This document shows, piece after piece, positions 33,772-57,787 of a stretch of DNA of 64,000 nucleotides. Below the pieces are notes generated by a model. The model was not told where the DNA came from. It worked only from the letters and a program-made list of their open reading frames with translations, and did not search any database. Position numbers and translations under genes: made by a program. Origin of the DNA: Daphnia carinata (taxonomy: Eukaryota > Arthropoda > Branchiopoda > Diplostraca > Daphniidae); assembly GCF_022539665.2 (NCBI RefSeq), contig NC_081333.1:7376971-7440970 (forward strand), given 5' to 3'. Each line of letters starts with the position of its first letter. The first letter of the stretch is position 1.

Positions 33772-36700
33772 GATTTGAACCAATGGGTGCGCTACAACAG
33801 CACAAGGGGCGGATGCATATTTGTGCTGATGCAATGTCCCTTTAACTGGAGTCATAAGACAATTTGAAAGTGTAAATAGCACAAAGCAAATAGAAATATT
33901 CAAAAAGGTAAATATACGATGAATTTATCGGTCTCACATCCCATAATGTACACCAAAAATTTCTCAATTGTCTGTTTTGTTTGGCTTAAATAAAAAGCAG
34001 AGTCGGGAACTAGAAAAGTTACGTCAGCCACCCTCAATCTGATGAAACTGAGAACGAAACTGTAGCAAAGGTACGTAATTCACGAAAAAGTAAATCTCGA
34101 AAAAGTATTACAGGAATAGAAGCTAAGATGGGATATATGGGCAAATTGTACCAACTAGACTAGTTATTTTTTTTTTAATGGAAGGTAATACTCAATACTG
34201 AGTACTGGGGCCTTTCACCTTCATTTGGGAGCAAAACAACGTCGACAGACGTAATCTGAATCTTTAGCCAGAGTCGTCATAGTATCGTCTGCGCCTCTTG
34301 TCGCTACCAGTTGACGCCTCAATACTAAATGTTGAAAAAAAAATCATTATGTAAGCCCTAGGAAAATAATAATTACCTTAAAAATAAGTGTACGTAGTCG
34401 TACGTCTTGGCAACAGCGAGCAAGGCCACATAAAAAAGGAAAAGACGGTAGGTAAACATCTGTATGCATATGTTCATTTTAAACATACCTTCAGGCCAAC
34501 TGGTAACATAAAAGAGTTTATGACCTTCAGAGTGGCTTGCAGGTAACGTCATCACTTTTATCCCCCTATAGCGAATCACGTACGAAATGTGAAATTGCTC
34601 GACTAGTTCAACCTTCTGAAAATCTTCTGAAAATATTAGATTCTTACTTTCCAATTGAGGGAACGTCATGCAATCTTCTGCAATAACTCACTGTTTTCCC
34701 TTTCTTTTCTCGTGCAAAGGAAAGGTACAGCTTTCCTAAGATACTTCGGGATCTCCCTTTTCCCTTTTGTTCGAAGAAAAACCGTCACCGTGAATTTCAG
34801 CATCACGCGGATGCCACAGTTAAACGAGGTTTTTTTCCTCACCGCTGAGCGATTTGCAATTTTCCAAGTTCAAACTTGCTGTAAAAAATTCACAATTGTG
34901 GATAGTGAAAAAGAAAATATTGTTCTGTCAGTTGAAAGATATTACTGGGAATGTACAGCGTGGAAAAACGTTAAACAGTTTTATAGGGGAAAGTTCTACT
35001 CTGAATTCGCTTTGATTTTCGGCGTTGAGTAGACATGGTCGATAGATTTTCTTTCTCACTAGCTGACTCGTCGAAGCATTCAACCATAATTATAGGCGTC
35101 ATGTTATAAGGTTTCCATGCTAGAGTTAATCAGATACAACCTTTTTGCGTTTCGCTGAGGCATATGCGGCGAAGCAGCTGCATTCGCAACATTTCAGCTT
35201 CGATCACTTGTCGCCCTCATGTAAGCACATTGATACTTTGTGTAAACGATGGCCAGGAATAGTGTGAAACATTTTTCTTTCTTATAAGTTTTCTGTTCAA
35301 CCATCGTAAGCGTCACCTGCTTGTAACATCGATCATAGCTTCTACGAACTGAGCGCATTCAACCATGTAATTTTCCAATCTGTGCGCGACTGTGCCTATA
35401 AAAGTTGCAGTTCACCCTAACGTGATCGTTATTTACTGTATGGCAAACTACATGGTTGAAAATTTTCTAGTCAATCGCACATATAGTGTACAGGTCAGTT
35501 ATGTAAACTCTGAATGTCAGCGAAGAAAAAGAAAGATAAAAAAGAAGGTGTTTTCCAAAAAGCTTATATCACTCGAGTTACTTTATGTTTAAAAGATTCC
35601 CACACATGCATTCAGAAACGAAAATCTATTCCGAGTGTGCATGTCTGTTTGCGGGACGCTAAGTACCAAGTTTATTTGGACATCGATAGCGAGGTCTAAT
35701 GACCTAGTCTCGTTCTCCGTTTAGAGGGTTGATATGGGACCCTCTTTCTTTTCGCCATTTCCTTTGATTACCGCAAACTTGATTACCTTCGCTTTCGGAA
35801 AGCACGCATGCAACTATGCGGCGCCCAAAGTGATCTGTGTTATTATTTCTCTTATTTTCTTTTCAGTTCCCATTATGGGTGTGATGTATGACAGAAAAAT
35901 CTTGACGCAACGCACTAATAAGAAAGATGGTCGTCAAATAACCATTACGTCTTCCGCTATACGCGCGCCCTGATTCAATAACCACTAGCAAATTGCAAAC
36001 GTGTGATTCACATTAAGCACGTACCGAATGATGGCTTGATTGCGTCAAAAATCTATTTCTATTTTAGCAATTTCTTAGTCATTTAAATTTGATGTGTTCG
36101 TGATTAATTCTTTTAACTACTATTTAAAAATCAAATGGGTTTCTGCGTAGTGCGTAGATGGCATACGTAGTGCGCAAATCGCCCAGTCGTTTCACGAAAT
36201 AATTCCAAACTTGCTGAGGAGTTTTTTCATGAAGCTTGAATTTCAGTTACCACTCGTTCCATTGTTTTTACGTACTGTTTAAGCACAATGACCCAGAGTA
36301 CATCCTGCCGTACAAGTCCTGTAAAGAGAACGGATACCATATGAGCTTTCCGGTCTGTGTGCTGCATAACACTGTATGCCTAGTGCAAAAAACAAAGCTA
36401 ATTGAATGAGCTCACCGCTCCAAAATGATGCCTAGTATGTACACACGCTCTGTTGACGTGCCCAAATGGGACAATAACGCACTGCCGTCGAATAGTTTTC
36501 CCATCCCGTGAAAGTTTCCATATGCTTAAAATCTACTTGGTTTGATTCCCAGAGGTGCGTGTCACGGGTCTTAAAAAGTTTTTTAGACTGAGAATAATCG
36601 ATCGTTCAGAAGGCCACATAGAATAGGACGGGCCAAAAAGTACATCAATCCATGAAAAATGTCAACAACATTGTTTTTTTTTTTTTTTTGCCCACGATAT

Positions 36701-39700
36701 CAGTTTCAGACTGACGTTTCCAGACATGTTACGTAATCTGATTTAAATAAGAGGATAGTTTAGTCAAAACTATTCAAAAACGAATCAGTTATGTAGCGTC
36801 ATGGACGCATTCGAATCGTAACCACAGTAATTTTAGGCTCGATCATTTAGCGTCGTAATCGGTTCTTTTTTTAACGCACTCCTATATATTTATGCGTGGG
36901 TTCTACTCCTGTAAATCACTTTGGAATGATATAGAGTCTTAACCAAACGTAACTACGTAAAACGCAGATACCGCAGGAAAAAAACCTCCTTCGATCCTAA
37001 TGTATAAAAATGAAATAGGTTAGGCGAACCAATCAAAAGGAATGGATGAGCAGCAATTTCTTTTTGCGTCGACATCTTACCCGCTCATTATTTTCGTCTT
37101 TTCGGTCTAAAATAACATTTGATTAGTCATGTGAGGAGGTACTGTCCGTACATGATACAGATTTTACTACTTGGTTGTATAGACATGTTTTCCAAAATAT
37201 TTGAACAAACCCAACGACTATGGCGTAGCAGCACTTTAATCAATAATGTTGAACCAATTTCGCCTTCTATTTTGACAACATCGAACAGTACACATGCCTG
37301 TGCTCTTCACACAAATAAAGTGTCTCATATAAGTGGAAATTCAATAACGGTGTTTGCGTCGTGTTTTACAGCAGGGAAAGACACGAGTGTCATTTCCAAC
37401 TTTGGTTCAAATAAACAAATCTGGCATCGAGCTATGGCGTGCAGTCAACAAACTACAACTGTCACATCAGTGCTGCAGCTATTATGGCATTCCTACTTAA
37501 GTGTCCGGAGAGGCTCCAACATTATTATCTCAATCCTGGAATTCTGTTGGGGCTCCGTGCCATTCTAATATATGGTTACGCCTGTGCATAACTAAGCATG
37601 AAAATCTAAGAAAAGGTAAATTTTGCGCAGCAGTCTTTTATTGTTTTTCTTGTTATAAATGTCTACTCGAGTTAAGTGTTTCGAGATCATTAAGATTATC
37701 ACCATTGTTCAGTTTTACTGTCTTCATTAGGTAGTGAAAAGTATATGCTGTACTAACCAGACTAACATGGAATTTTGGGTAGATTCTAATAACATGCATT
37801 GCTTAAAATCAAGAACATGGATCAGAACCAGTTAATGTTACGTGCGTCGTTGGCTGGTGATATATCTAAAGAGACTTAGAATGCAAAACAAATGGCGGTT
37901 ATCTACGGAGGCCATACACAACTTTTTTATCGTTGCACTAATCGTTTCTTTATGTACACTAACGTGTCATAAAGTCCATTACTCGATTGGCTAAATAATC
38001 GTGTTTTATGCCAATTTCTAATCTATAAACCAATGTAGATGCAATTATTGGCCTACCATAAATTGATTTGACCAGTGTAGTCCTGTTTTACGTAGCGAAT
38101 ATATTGGCCAGTTACTGGGATGCGTGGCAATCTTGCGAGAGTCATCGATCCACGAACTTGTCCATCTCAAAGTTGCTGAAAGCCTTGTTTGGCACGATGA
38201 GTCGCTATCGGCATTTGCATACAACCCACTAAAAGAGTTTTTGTCTATTTTTTACATCAGTACTATCGGTGCCGCAGTACAATGGCGGCACTTACCGGAT
38301 TGGACGAATGTCGTAATAGTGAGAAGAATTTCTCCTGTACGGAGTTTCATCCTAAGAGGATAAACTTGCAACTGCTGTTGAGCTACGTCTCACACTCCAA
38401 CGAAGCTGTTACTATTAAATGTAGGCCCCCCAACTATCTCCGTGAATGGAAACTGTCAGAGGAGAGTAAAGGGGAGCTTTGATATTCCGAATGTTCACGA
38501 ACGCCGTCATCACACCCTATGTGTAGGTGGTACGTTGTCGTTCTGCCCCTCATCTAAATGTAAAGAGGGAGAGACATGTTTGAACTGATAAAAAAAAGGA
38601 AGTTTTAAAATTGATGTCTGTCGACTTTGGCCGCACGTTCGGGTTGATTCGTTCGTCTGCACAACGCCAACGCGTACATCAGCGTCGGTCAAAAATTTGT
38701 TTGTTTTAGTCAGTTTGAATAGGATTAAATCTTTTATGATTGCTATAATATTCACGCACATCTGCAGCCATAGCAATTTAGTGTGTGCGAATCCGTACCA
38801 CGGTTTTTTTGTTTCTTCTCTAAAGCAAAACCTGGCAGACTAGTAAATATATAGTGATGAACGAATCGTGCAATCCCGCCTAACGTTTTAAAATGCATAG
38901 GCGGCAGACGTTCACCACGTCTGTCTGTTTCCGTCAAGTCAACACAATTGCGGCTTTTCAATTATTAAAACTGTAAAAAAAAAAATGTTTCCCTTGATAC
39001 GCTTAGAGTATGAACCTATAGCAATGACTATGTTATTGGTTTATTAATGAGAATCCTAAATTGCCCTACCGAGTTTCATCCGAAATGGTCGATCAATGTC
39101 TATCAATCCATGCACGTTTGGTGATTGCTTTCCGAGGCATAAAAAAAACAAAAACAAAAAAGAGCAAGCAAAATTTATTGGAAGGGAGTGTAGAAATATT
39201 GACAAACTGGTTGAATATACAGTTTTATACGACGGGTAGACGACAGCGAGGCAGCATGCTCCTGTTTGTGTGGGAGGATGACGAGAATTGGTTACGACGG
39301 AGTGTGCGCCGACCACCTCTGAGCGAGCTCGTTTTCGGCCCCGTTTCTCTGTCGGCCACCCAAAGCAAACCAGTGTTCAGTCCGTGCTGACGCTTTCGAC
39401 CGTCGAGGCTGATCTCTTTCTCTTGTTTCTCAGTCACAAAACCTGTGGCCTCCAAAGCTCTCGTTCTTTCACTTCGCAACCGCCTTACCTTGACTACCAA
39501 AATAACAGCAATCAACAACAACAAAAAAATACCCGAAATAATATCCCACTTCACAAAAATACCCCCGTCATTGTAGGACAGAGCCCATTCGTGCTAGTGC
39601 CGCTAGATTAGGTTCTTTTCCGCGCAGATGCGGACAAGGTGAGTGCGCGTGATGAGTCCCAATCGCACGGTGTGACAACGGTGTGTCCAATTTCAGGCAA

Positions 39701-40127
39701 AAGATGGCGACTTTTAGCTCTCCCCTATTAAGTCCACAAGTTAATGCCAATTGACTTAACGGACTATTTTTGATTGAGCTCTAGTAGATTGCTAGAGAAG
39801 TGGACGTGAATTTCCCCCCTAAAACAGAGTGTAATTTTGTAAAAACTCTGATGGGCTTGCTATCGACGCAACAGACGCTAACAACTGTGTCACCATAAAT
39901 ACTCTTGGCAAGTGTGTGTTTACATATGTTTAACTGGACATAGATTTTCTTTGGTGAAGAAAAGAAAATAACATTTAAGGATTTCTGAGAGGAACAAAAG
40001 AGTTACAATCAGTTATTGGAAAAGTTCACAAAACAACAATCACTTCCAGTACCAAGCCCTTCAACTCCATCATAGTGAGATTGTTGTTTTGCTGTGATTT
40101 TCGATACACACAGAAGGTCAATTGAAG
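33772..40127. other. Intergenic: XBP1 promoter side to GRK gene
   Basis: About 6.3 kb without a recognised gene. The longest frames (34655-35032 plus, 37119-37568 plus, 39592-39225 minus) show no domain that I know and no supporting splice partners. The last 500 bp probably holds the GRK promoter and a 5' non-coding exon ending at the GTGAGT donor after 39639. No transposon coding or terminal repeats were seen. Confidence 0.5.
39620..39645 (+). promoter_or_regulatory. Candidate 5' non-coding exon end and donor of the GRK gene
   Basis: CGGACAAG|GTGAGTGCG is a strong donor 490 bp upstream of the GRK ATG exon. The ATG exon is preceded by an ACACAG acceptor about 15 bp before the start codon. 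A 5' UTR exon spliced here is plausible but unproven. Confidence 0.35.
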
Positions 40128-50357
<10,230 letters not shown>

Positions 50358-53300
50358 GCGATCTTTGTCACGAGGCGTTGCAAAGGAAGGAGGAAAACGA
50401 AATTTCAAAACTAAAAAAAAAAACTGAAGAAGCAAAAAAAGGATGAAAAGGTATAGGGGGTAATGAAAGGAATCCGGACAAAAGAATCTGTAGACCGATT
50501 GTATTGCATTCAATCTTTGAAGACGAACGGAGCAAAAATGTGGGACAGACATCCATTCAATTTGTACTCTTTCGACTGCAAACCATTCGATACGGTGGGG
50601 CGAAAAAAGATTGATATTGATTGGCTGATTTACTAGTCCCTTTCCCGAATTGCTTTGGGCCCTCTGTATTTTACCTGTTTTTTTTACTTTAATTATTTTT
50701 TTTATTTCTTCGTCAGCTGCTTTTTCTTCTCTTAGTTACTCTCCCTCACTTCGTTGGACGTGACAAGCATTATTGCCTTCACGCTGCGCGCCATGCTTGG
50801 CAGAATCGGAAGTAGGCCTAAACTGAGACATTGGGCCCACACCAGAGAGTTAAAGGGTCCGGCCCCTGACCAATGTAGACGAAAGAGAGAGAGGGGCTTT
50901 TAAACAGAAGCGTTGAGATTGAATCCCCACGGCCATTATTTTCTTTCTTTTCACTATTTTTTTTTTTTTCGCTCTTCATTTTGTGTTTGATTCTGCATGA
51001 CTGATATTATTCTTAATTTCCCAATCCAATTATACGAGGTGGGGTCGCTGTCGCTCTTTTTCGTTCTCAACAAAGATGTCAAACGACAAGTTTTCTTGTC
51101 CAGTTTACCCTTAGCTGTGCACACATTCTGATAGTTTAATTATTTTTCTGACAATGAACGAATGATGGGAGATTCAAGTCGTCGCAAGTTATCGATTTGT
51201 CACGAAATCGTGATGAGAGACGTGAATGCCGCTTTTCTGTTTATCTTTAAATTTCTGTTGGGAAAAGTCCTAGTCGACACGCACCTTCGCGAGCATCCCC
51301 ACCCGTTTGTACACATTGTACAGGAAAAACAAAAAACAAAAAACAAAAAAAAAAACTGCTTCTCCTTTTTCTCTCTCCAGTGCCGCGGTCCCAGTGTGTC
51401 TTTCTATTCGAAAACAACACCTGGGGTCGCGTGAGAGATTGATTCTCGCACATGTCGAATGATCAAACGCACGCAAAGTGGGCCGTGATGGATAAAATGG
51501 CCCAGTGACTGTTTACTTTTTCTTCTTCTATATCTCTTTATGGCTTTTTTTGTTTCCCCCCGTTCCTCTGAAAAGTATTCTACGCTTTTTGGTGGGTTTT
51601 ATTTTACGTTCGGTCGTTGGTTTTATATACGTATGATACAATAATGTTTTGGTTTGTTTGCTTGTTCGTTTCTCCTTTCGATTGGCCATATTTTATTTCA
51701 TACTTGCGTATTGTTGATCCGATTCGAGGATTCGCGTGCCAAGCTCATTCCTTTTATTTTTCCTTTTTTTTTTTCACGTCTTCCCGCCCCCTCCCCCCAT
51801 TTCCATGTGGTTTTTATTGATCGGGTCGATGCATGGACGAGACGTGAACCAAGTGTGTGCAATATATATTGTCCAATTCCACCTGCCCCATTGTCCAGAA
51901 GCTAGAATATCTTAACGTTCCGTGTGGGGTCTACCGTTTCTTCTTTATATTCAAACGGAGCTGGGGCTAAAACGATAACGGGACGAGAAAGGAGATAAAA
52001 GTGAAAGCCATTTCTATAAACGATAATTTTATTTCCCTTTATACATAAATATTGGTTTAATCGTGTTCTGCAAGCTGCGTTGACGTCTCTTATCATTATT
52101 TTTTAACTGTCTCTTTTGATATATATTTTTCTTTCCCTCCCCGTAATGCGGTAGTGGGCGCTCTAACTTGGGCTTTTGAATTCAATAATTTTTTTTGTCA
52201 TTTGATACGTTCAGTTTTTGTCAATGTCACCCCCGTTCGAGATAAAAAAAAAAAATATTGTTGCCCTTTGTATTTTTTTTTTCATGCCTCCCTTCCTTGA
52301 AATTGTCGGATCGTTTTTCTATAGTGTACATTGTTCGACCAGTTGATGAAGCCATTTATTATCTCTCCCCCCCGTTCAATCCAATGTTGTGTTGTGCGCG
52401 CAGAAAAATTGACAACATTGATGAAGTGATGGATAACGCCGTTTTGAAGAAGGAACAAAAACATTGACCCAAATGAAACAAACAAATGAAATCTAACCCA
52501 TTCAACTTGTAATATCTGCTCCCGAAAGAACGACGCAAAATTAAACGAGATAGTCTTGAATCTTCTTGAATTCCAGCCTTCGTCGTGTTCGTTTGTCCTT
52601 TTAGTTGGCTCAGCTAATCGATAACTCGTTAAAGGAGAACTTGTAGGTATTCATTATTCTAGTCGTGCTGACGGCTGTTAATTGTTCCGTGCAAGTTTTA
52701 CCGTACAAGTTTTAGCGGTCCTGATGTCAGCCCTGTTCCCCAGGCTTATATGTTTGCCCGGACTGCATAACGAAAGCCACCGTGATTAAACGATGGGATT
52801 CAAGAAAAACGTGTCGGATCCCTGGCCGTTAATTGGATTCTTTTACGCACGACCGACAATGGCAGTATTGTGATGTACTATTTTTAGCAATGACTTTTGC
52901 ACGATTGTATTTGCAGGATACTAAGTCTTTGACGTTTGTTGTGAGAGCTTTCTTTTCTGTATGGGGTAAATAGTGGACTAGCTGTACTCGGTGCTAGGTC
53001 CAGAAATGATCTTTAAGGAACTAGGTTGACATCTTATATTTGTTCTATGATTAGTGACTGAAGGTTTGTGCGTATTTACCTATGCATTACAGTTAGTTTT
53101 GGGACGTTGATTTGTGGATGGCTTAGCTACTTAGAAATCTAGCCTAGTCAACACAGCACATCTTTAAGTTTCCAGTTTCCCATTATCAACGATCTAGGGC
53201 CCCACAGTATCCACAGATGTCGTGGTCGTCAAAATGGGTAAGTTTCGTTAACTATTGAACAATCTTTTAATTTTGCAAAGTGCCAATTTAGTTAGTTCTT

Positions 53301-56300
53301 CGCGATCTCATAGACCTACAGACTTCTTTAAACATGAAAATAGCTTTGCCAACATTGAAAACAGTTTTTTTATGTTGTTTACTATTATGCAATAACAAAA
53401 AGAAATTCGTCTGGCATTTTTTTTTTATTCAACGATTTCGGTGTTTTTAAATTACGAAATCGGCAACAATAACGTAGAACATTGTTTTGTCAATGCATGC
53501 TGTAGATGTACTGAACGGTGTGGGTGTGAGCAGCGTTTGCTGGAGGATGAAACCGGATTGCATAACCTAAAAAAACCTTTTTAAGCATGCAACTGTTGTT
53601 GTTTGATGTTTTTCTTGTTTTTTCGGCTGGAAAAATACGGATATTCTTTTTTATTATGTGAAAATTTTAACATAATAAACATATCAAGGAAATCTGCAAC
53701 GTTGTGTCTAGCGACAGCATAAACCAGCTGATTTCGATTTTGAAGCCCTTGTCGAGTGAATTGTTAACGTTGTGATTGCATCTCCACATTTTGGCATCAA
53801 TTGCTGCCTGTTATATTACGTGGCAACATTTATTGGGCTGTTTCTTGAGTGCAACTTAACACGATGGTATAAAACAAAACAGTTTGATCGATAATCTGTG
53901 ATTTAGCTACGAACGATACGGGCATCGTTGAGCCCATGTTTACGTACGATCGATCATGCGGTCAATTCAAGGGCAAGACGTTGATTCTTTTGGCTATGAA
54001 TCCTGTGAAACATTTGAATAGAAACCACGACAGAGAGCCACTCCAAGACACTCGATCGTCCATTCGTGTGGCATCAGCTGTTATTGTTCTCTCGAAGTCT
54101 TCGTGCACAACTGAACTACTACTACACGAATCGAGTAAGTGGCTATATTCGTTTGGCTTTTAACTTTGGAGGGTTTTCAACTTAATCCTACACGATTCCT
54201 AGTGTCGTTTGATCTATAATGGGCTCTAAAAATGTTAGAAATAATTTGTTTTGGTCGTGCAAGACCGCCATAATCTGAGAACGTGAATGGCGATTCAAAG
54301 GGAACCAAAAATAAAAAAAAGCAATTGAACGACAATTTTTTTTTTAGCTATGGCAAAGCGAGTTGACATATCCAAGATCGGGTTTCCGTCTCTGGGTAAA
54401 GGGGGTAATATATACAGCAAATGACGTCTTTACCCATCTCGTGTTATGGACGACTTAAAGCCTTAAAGCTCGACATGATGGGCCAAACGGCGTCAAACAA
54501 CCCCAAGAACCAATACAATTTACGAGTTTCTCATCCCTCCCTACCATCGTTTTCTGAATGATTTTCAATTCCAATAACCGTGATTTTTTTTTCTTCTGCT
54601 GCTATCTGTAAATACGCGGTCGGAATCCTTACTTTTATGGCAAATAATGGATCATCAGACTGCAACGTCTGACGCGTTTGACAACATCCTCATCTGTAGC
54701 TCTTCTCTTATCACCTCGCAAACAGACTTTGGTCTATGCATGTATTTAAAATCGTAAAAACCCCCCTGTAAAAGTATATATATATACACATGCATATGCC
54801 CTTCATTTTGCCTATTGACCAAAACTCTCCCCTCCATAAGTCGCACTCTCCCCGTGTATCGTTTCTGTCATCAACGGCCGCAATATGGTTCGCGAGTTCC
54901 GACCCCTCCTTTTAAAAAAAAAAAAAGGTGCACTACATTTACGAAAAACTAGTTAATCGTTATTTAGTTCTTTCGTACAAACATTCTGAAATTCCGATGA
55001 CTGACGATTGGCTATAACAACAACTCGTGAAACCAAAGGAAATTGATTGTGAGTTCGTAAGAGAGGGAAGATTGTGGTTGCAAGTGGGTGGTTATGGATG
55101 GACGTCTGGACTCGGTTTGGCCGTCTGTTTTTCAAAAAAAAAAAAAAAGACAGACGTTTACGCGTGGTATTTTTCCTTTGTATACATATAGAGATATACA
55201 CGAAACGCCGGTGTGTGTGTACATTTACGATGTGCAAGTGTGTCTGTGAGTGCATCGTAGGGATGATGTTTAGATGCTGGAAAGTGAAGGATTCCTGTGG
55301 ACCACACGTCCGCTTTCTTTCTTTTCGGATGTTTATTCGTGTCACGTTGAAAACTCGCAGCGCAACACCAAGATATTTCTTCCGTATAAGTTACCACACG
55401 AGAAACAACACCTCGTCCCCCTCCTTATTTGATGGGTAACAGTTTTTTACACTATTCCCACGATCTTCTCCCTCACGAACTTGCGCCTTTTCTCATCGTG
55501 GTTGCATTTACATGACCTGCTCCCGAGAGGATCTAGGCCTCTACTCCCACATTCGTTCGTCTCACGGTAAAGATCCTTCTGTTTCTCTCTTGTTTCTGGG
55601 AGCCCTGAAAGAGACTTCTTGTGTATGGGTCCCGATTCTTTATGTACGCAGCTATTCAGGTTTCTGTGTACGGCAGCTCGTTAAAAATGGAGGCTAATTA
55701 TTCCTAGAGCAAAAAGATGACAATCATCTTGTAATATCGACATGAAGTCCTGAAAGTTCCGAAAGTTGAGAGACTTAAGTCCGACATAGAGAGAAAAAAA
55801 TAACATGGCAGAATTATTTTGATATTTCGCTTGTCGACATGCTGCTCTGAGTGAATTGTTAAAAAATCATCAGCTCGTGAGTACGGGATGTTCTATGCCC
55901 ACGTACCTGTATCGATCGGTAGCGTCTCATCTTTTCTTGGGCGGGATATCAGATTGAAACAAACGTATGATCCTCCGCCCGATTCGATTACTTGCGTGCA
56001 TTCTTGCTGTCTAAAACGTCCCAGTTCATGCCTAAATTCGCTTTGCGTGATCGATTTTGTTTTGTAGTTATTGGCTAAGGGGATTCAAGGACCGGTCTAT
56101 TCTTTACGTACACGTTTGTTGCATCTTTAATTTTAAAAGTTCAAACTTTATAGCCCGGTAGGCTTTTTTTAAATTGCAATTTCAGGCTTCTTGTATAGTA
56201 AACTCGTCTTGTTTGAACTTGCCCGCTCACATAATTTTGAAATTCGATTGAACCCTGTACATCTTTTCTTGTTATTGAATTTTACCTTGTGATTTTTTTG

Positions 56301-57787
56301 GAACGGAATTCAATGCCATCTATTGGGAAGTAGTTGCGTCCCTAAATGCATACGAACAACAATAGTTTTTGAAACATTATTTTATGCCCGGTACTCTGTA
56401 AGTAACATATAAGGGAAAGATCACGCCATTTCGAGTTCGACAATGTCGTTAAGACTTTGCAGAGTTGGGGGTAATACAGTTACAGTAGGACAGACCTTTT
56501 GGCGTCCAGGCAAAAGCAACCCCAATGACGCAAACTTGGCTACCAAAACGAAAAGTATTGGGGAACAATAGTTTCTGGATAATGGGTTTGAGTTCTCGGA
56601 AAAAACGGGGCCAGACGCTGGAAAGAATCAGCGGATGACAGGGATCCAAGCTGACGAGCTCGCATGCTCCTAATGTGTCAGTTGAGACGGGAAATCATCA
56701 GCTGATGGGGTAAAATACGTACGAACTAGGAAGTTAAAGGTACGGCGCAACCATAGAGACAGGAAACACAAAAGGGAGGATACCCACAACATCAATGACT
56801 TTGCTGGATAAGAGGGCGAGAGTTCTCTGTCTTGGTTTTTTTTTTTTTTTTTTTTTGAAAATATGAGAGAAAAAAAGATCCAATTGCAAACGCCATCAAG
56901 GCCGGGAGTAGGTCCCATCGTTGCGTCTGTTGTTCGTATCCCCCATTTCCCTTCTCTTTACAGCAGTGCACAGTCTCTAGTGAGTTTTTAATGAGACTCA
57001 TTAATCATGGAAGCATGACTGCAGAAATAAGTCCCGCAGCCAGCATTTTTCCTTCTCTTTGTTTAGTCCTATATCTTCCAATGTGACTTTCTTTTTTTTA
57101 TGTACGCATCTTGAGGTATGCTTTGTAACTGCGTACAGCACACAAATGGGGGGGGGGGCAATACTAGGCCGACGTGCTTTCGTTCAGTGACAGCAGTTGC
57201 ACGCGCAAACGTCCGCCCTCATATGAGTTTGGAAGCTGGGACAGCTTTGAAACCAACCCACTCAGCCCAAATAAACTAATTCTTTGACATAAATTGAAGC
57301 TCGAACTATTCCATGATTATAGGATGCAACAAAGTGGAAACGAACAGAAAGAAAATGTTTAAACTGGGCGTGTATTTTCAATTTCCGTCTCGTATCCAAA
57401 AAAAAGTTATGAATACTTTCGTAGAATAAAACGAGGCGAAATTTTTAATTCGTTATTTAGAGTGGCACAGCAGTGTGACTTAGTCAAACGATGATTTCAA
57501 ATGTTATAAGGCGAATTTTTAAAAAAGGTTGCATGCGTCATGTATCCATGAATTTAATTTAATTTGAAGGGCAATAGGAGAGAAAAAAAGACACAAAACA
57601 AGAATAACGCGCATTTCTAATAACTATAATTGAGGCACTGGTTTGAGACATGGTTTGTTAATCAATGGCTATAATTTGATCGAAAAAGGATAAACGTATT
57701 CACATGGACACAAGAAAAAAGAGTGCCCTAACTTTTTTTTTTAAATGAAAATTGATTTGCAACGTCCTATTAAGTGCATTACAAAGC
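50358..57787. other. Intergenic: GRK 3' UTR to org-1 3' end
   Basis: About 7.4 kb between two convergent genes. The first part should be GRK 3' UTR; I could not fix a poly(A) site. Frames are short and carry no domain that I recognise. A- and T-homopolymers and a G run near 57,150 are the visible features. The tail next to 57,788 should include the org-1 3' UTR. Confidence 0.5.

Noticed and set aside
33768-33784. B-box-like GGTTCAAATCC with a perfect 5-bp stem on the minus strand upstream of XBP1
   Set aside because: No acceptor stem, D-arm or A-box upstream. The pairing comes from two CCAAT-type sequences in opposite orientation; it fits a promoter better than a tRNA.
34655-35032. 125-codon plus-strand open frame
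   Set aside because: Irregular composition, no known motif, overlaps an opposite-strand frame of similar quality.
37119-37568. 149-codon plus-strand open frame
   Set aside because: No recognisable domain, no splice partner and no supporting context in A/T-rich intergenic DNA. Likely chance.
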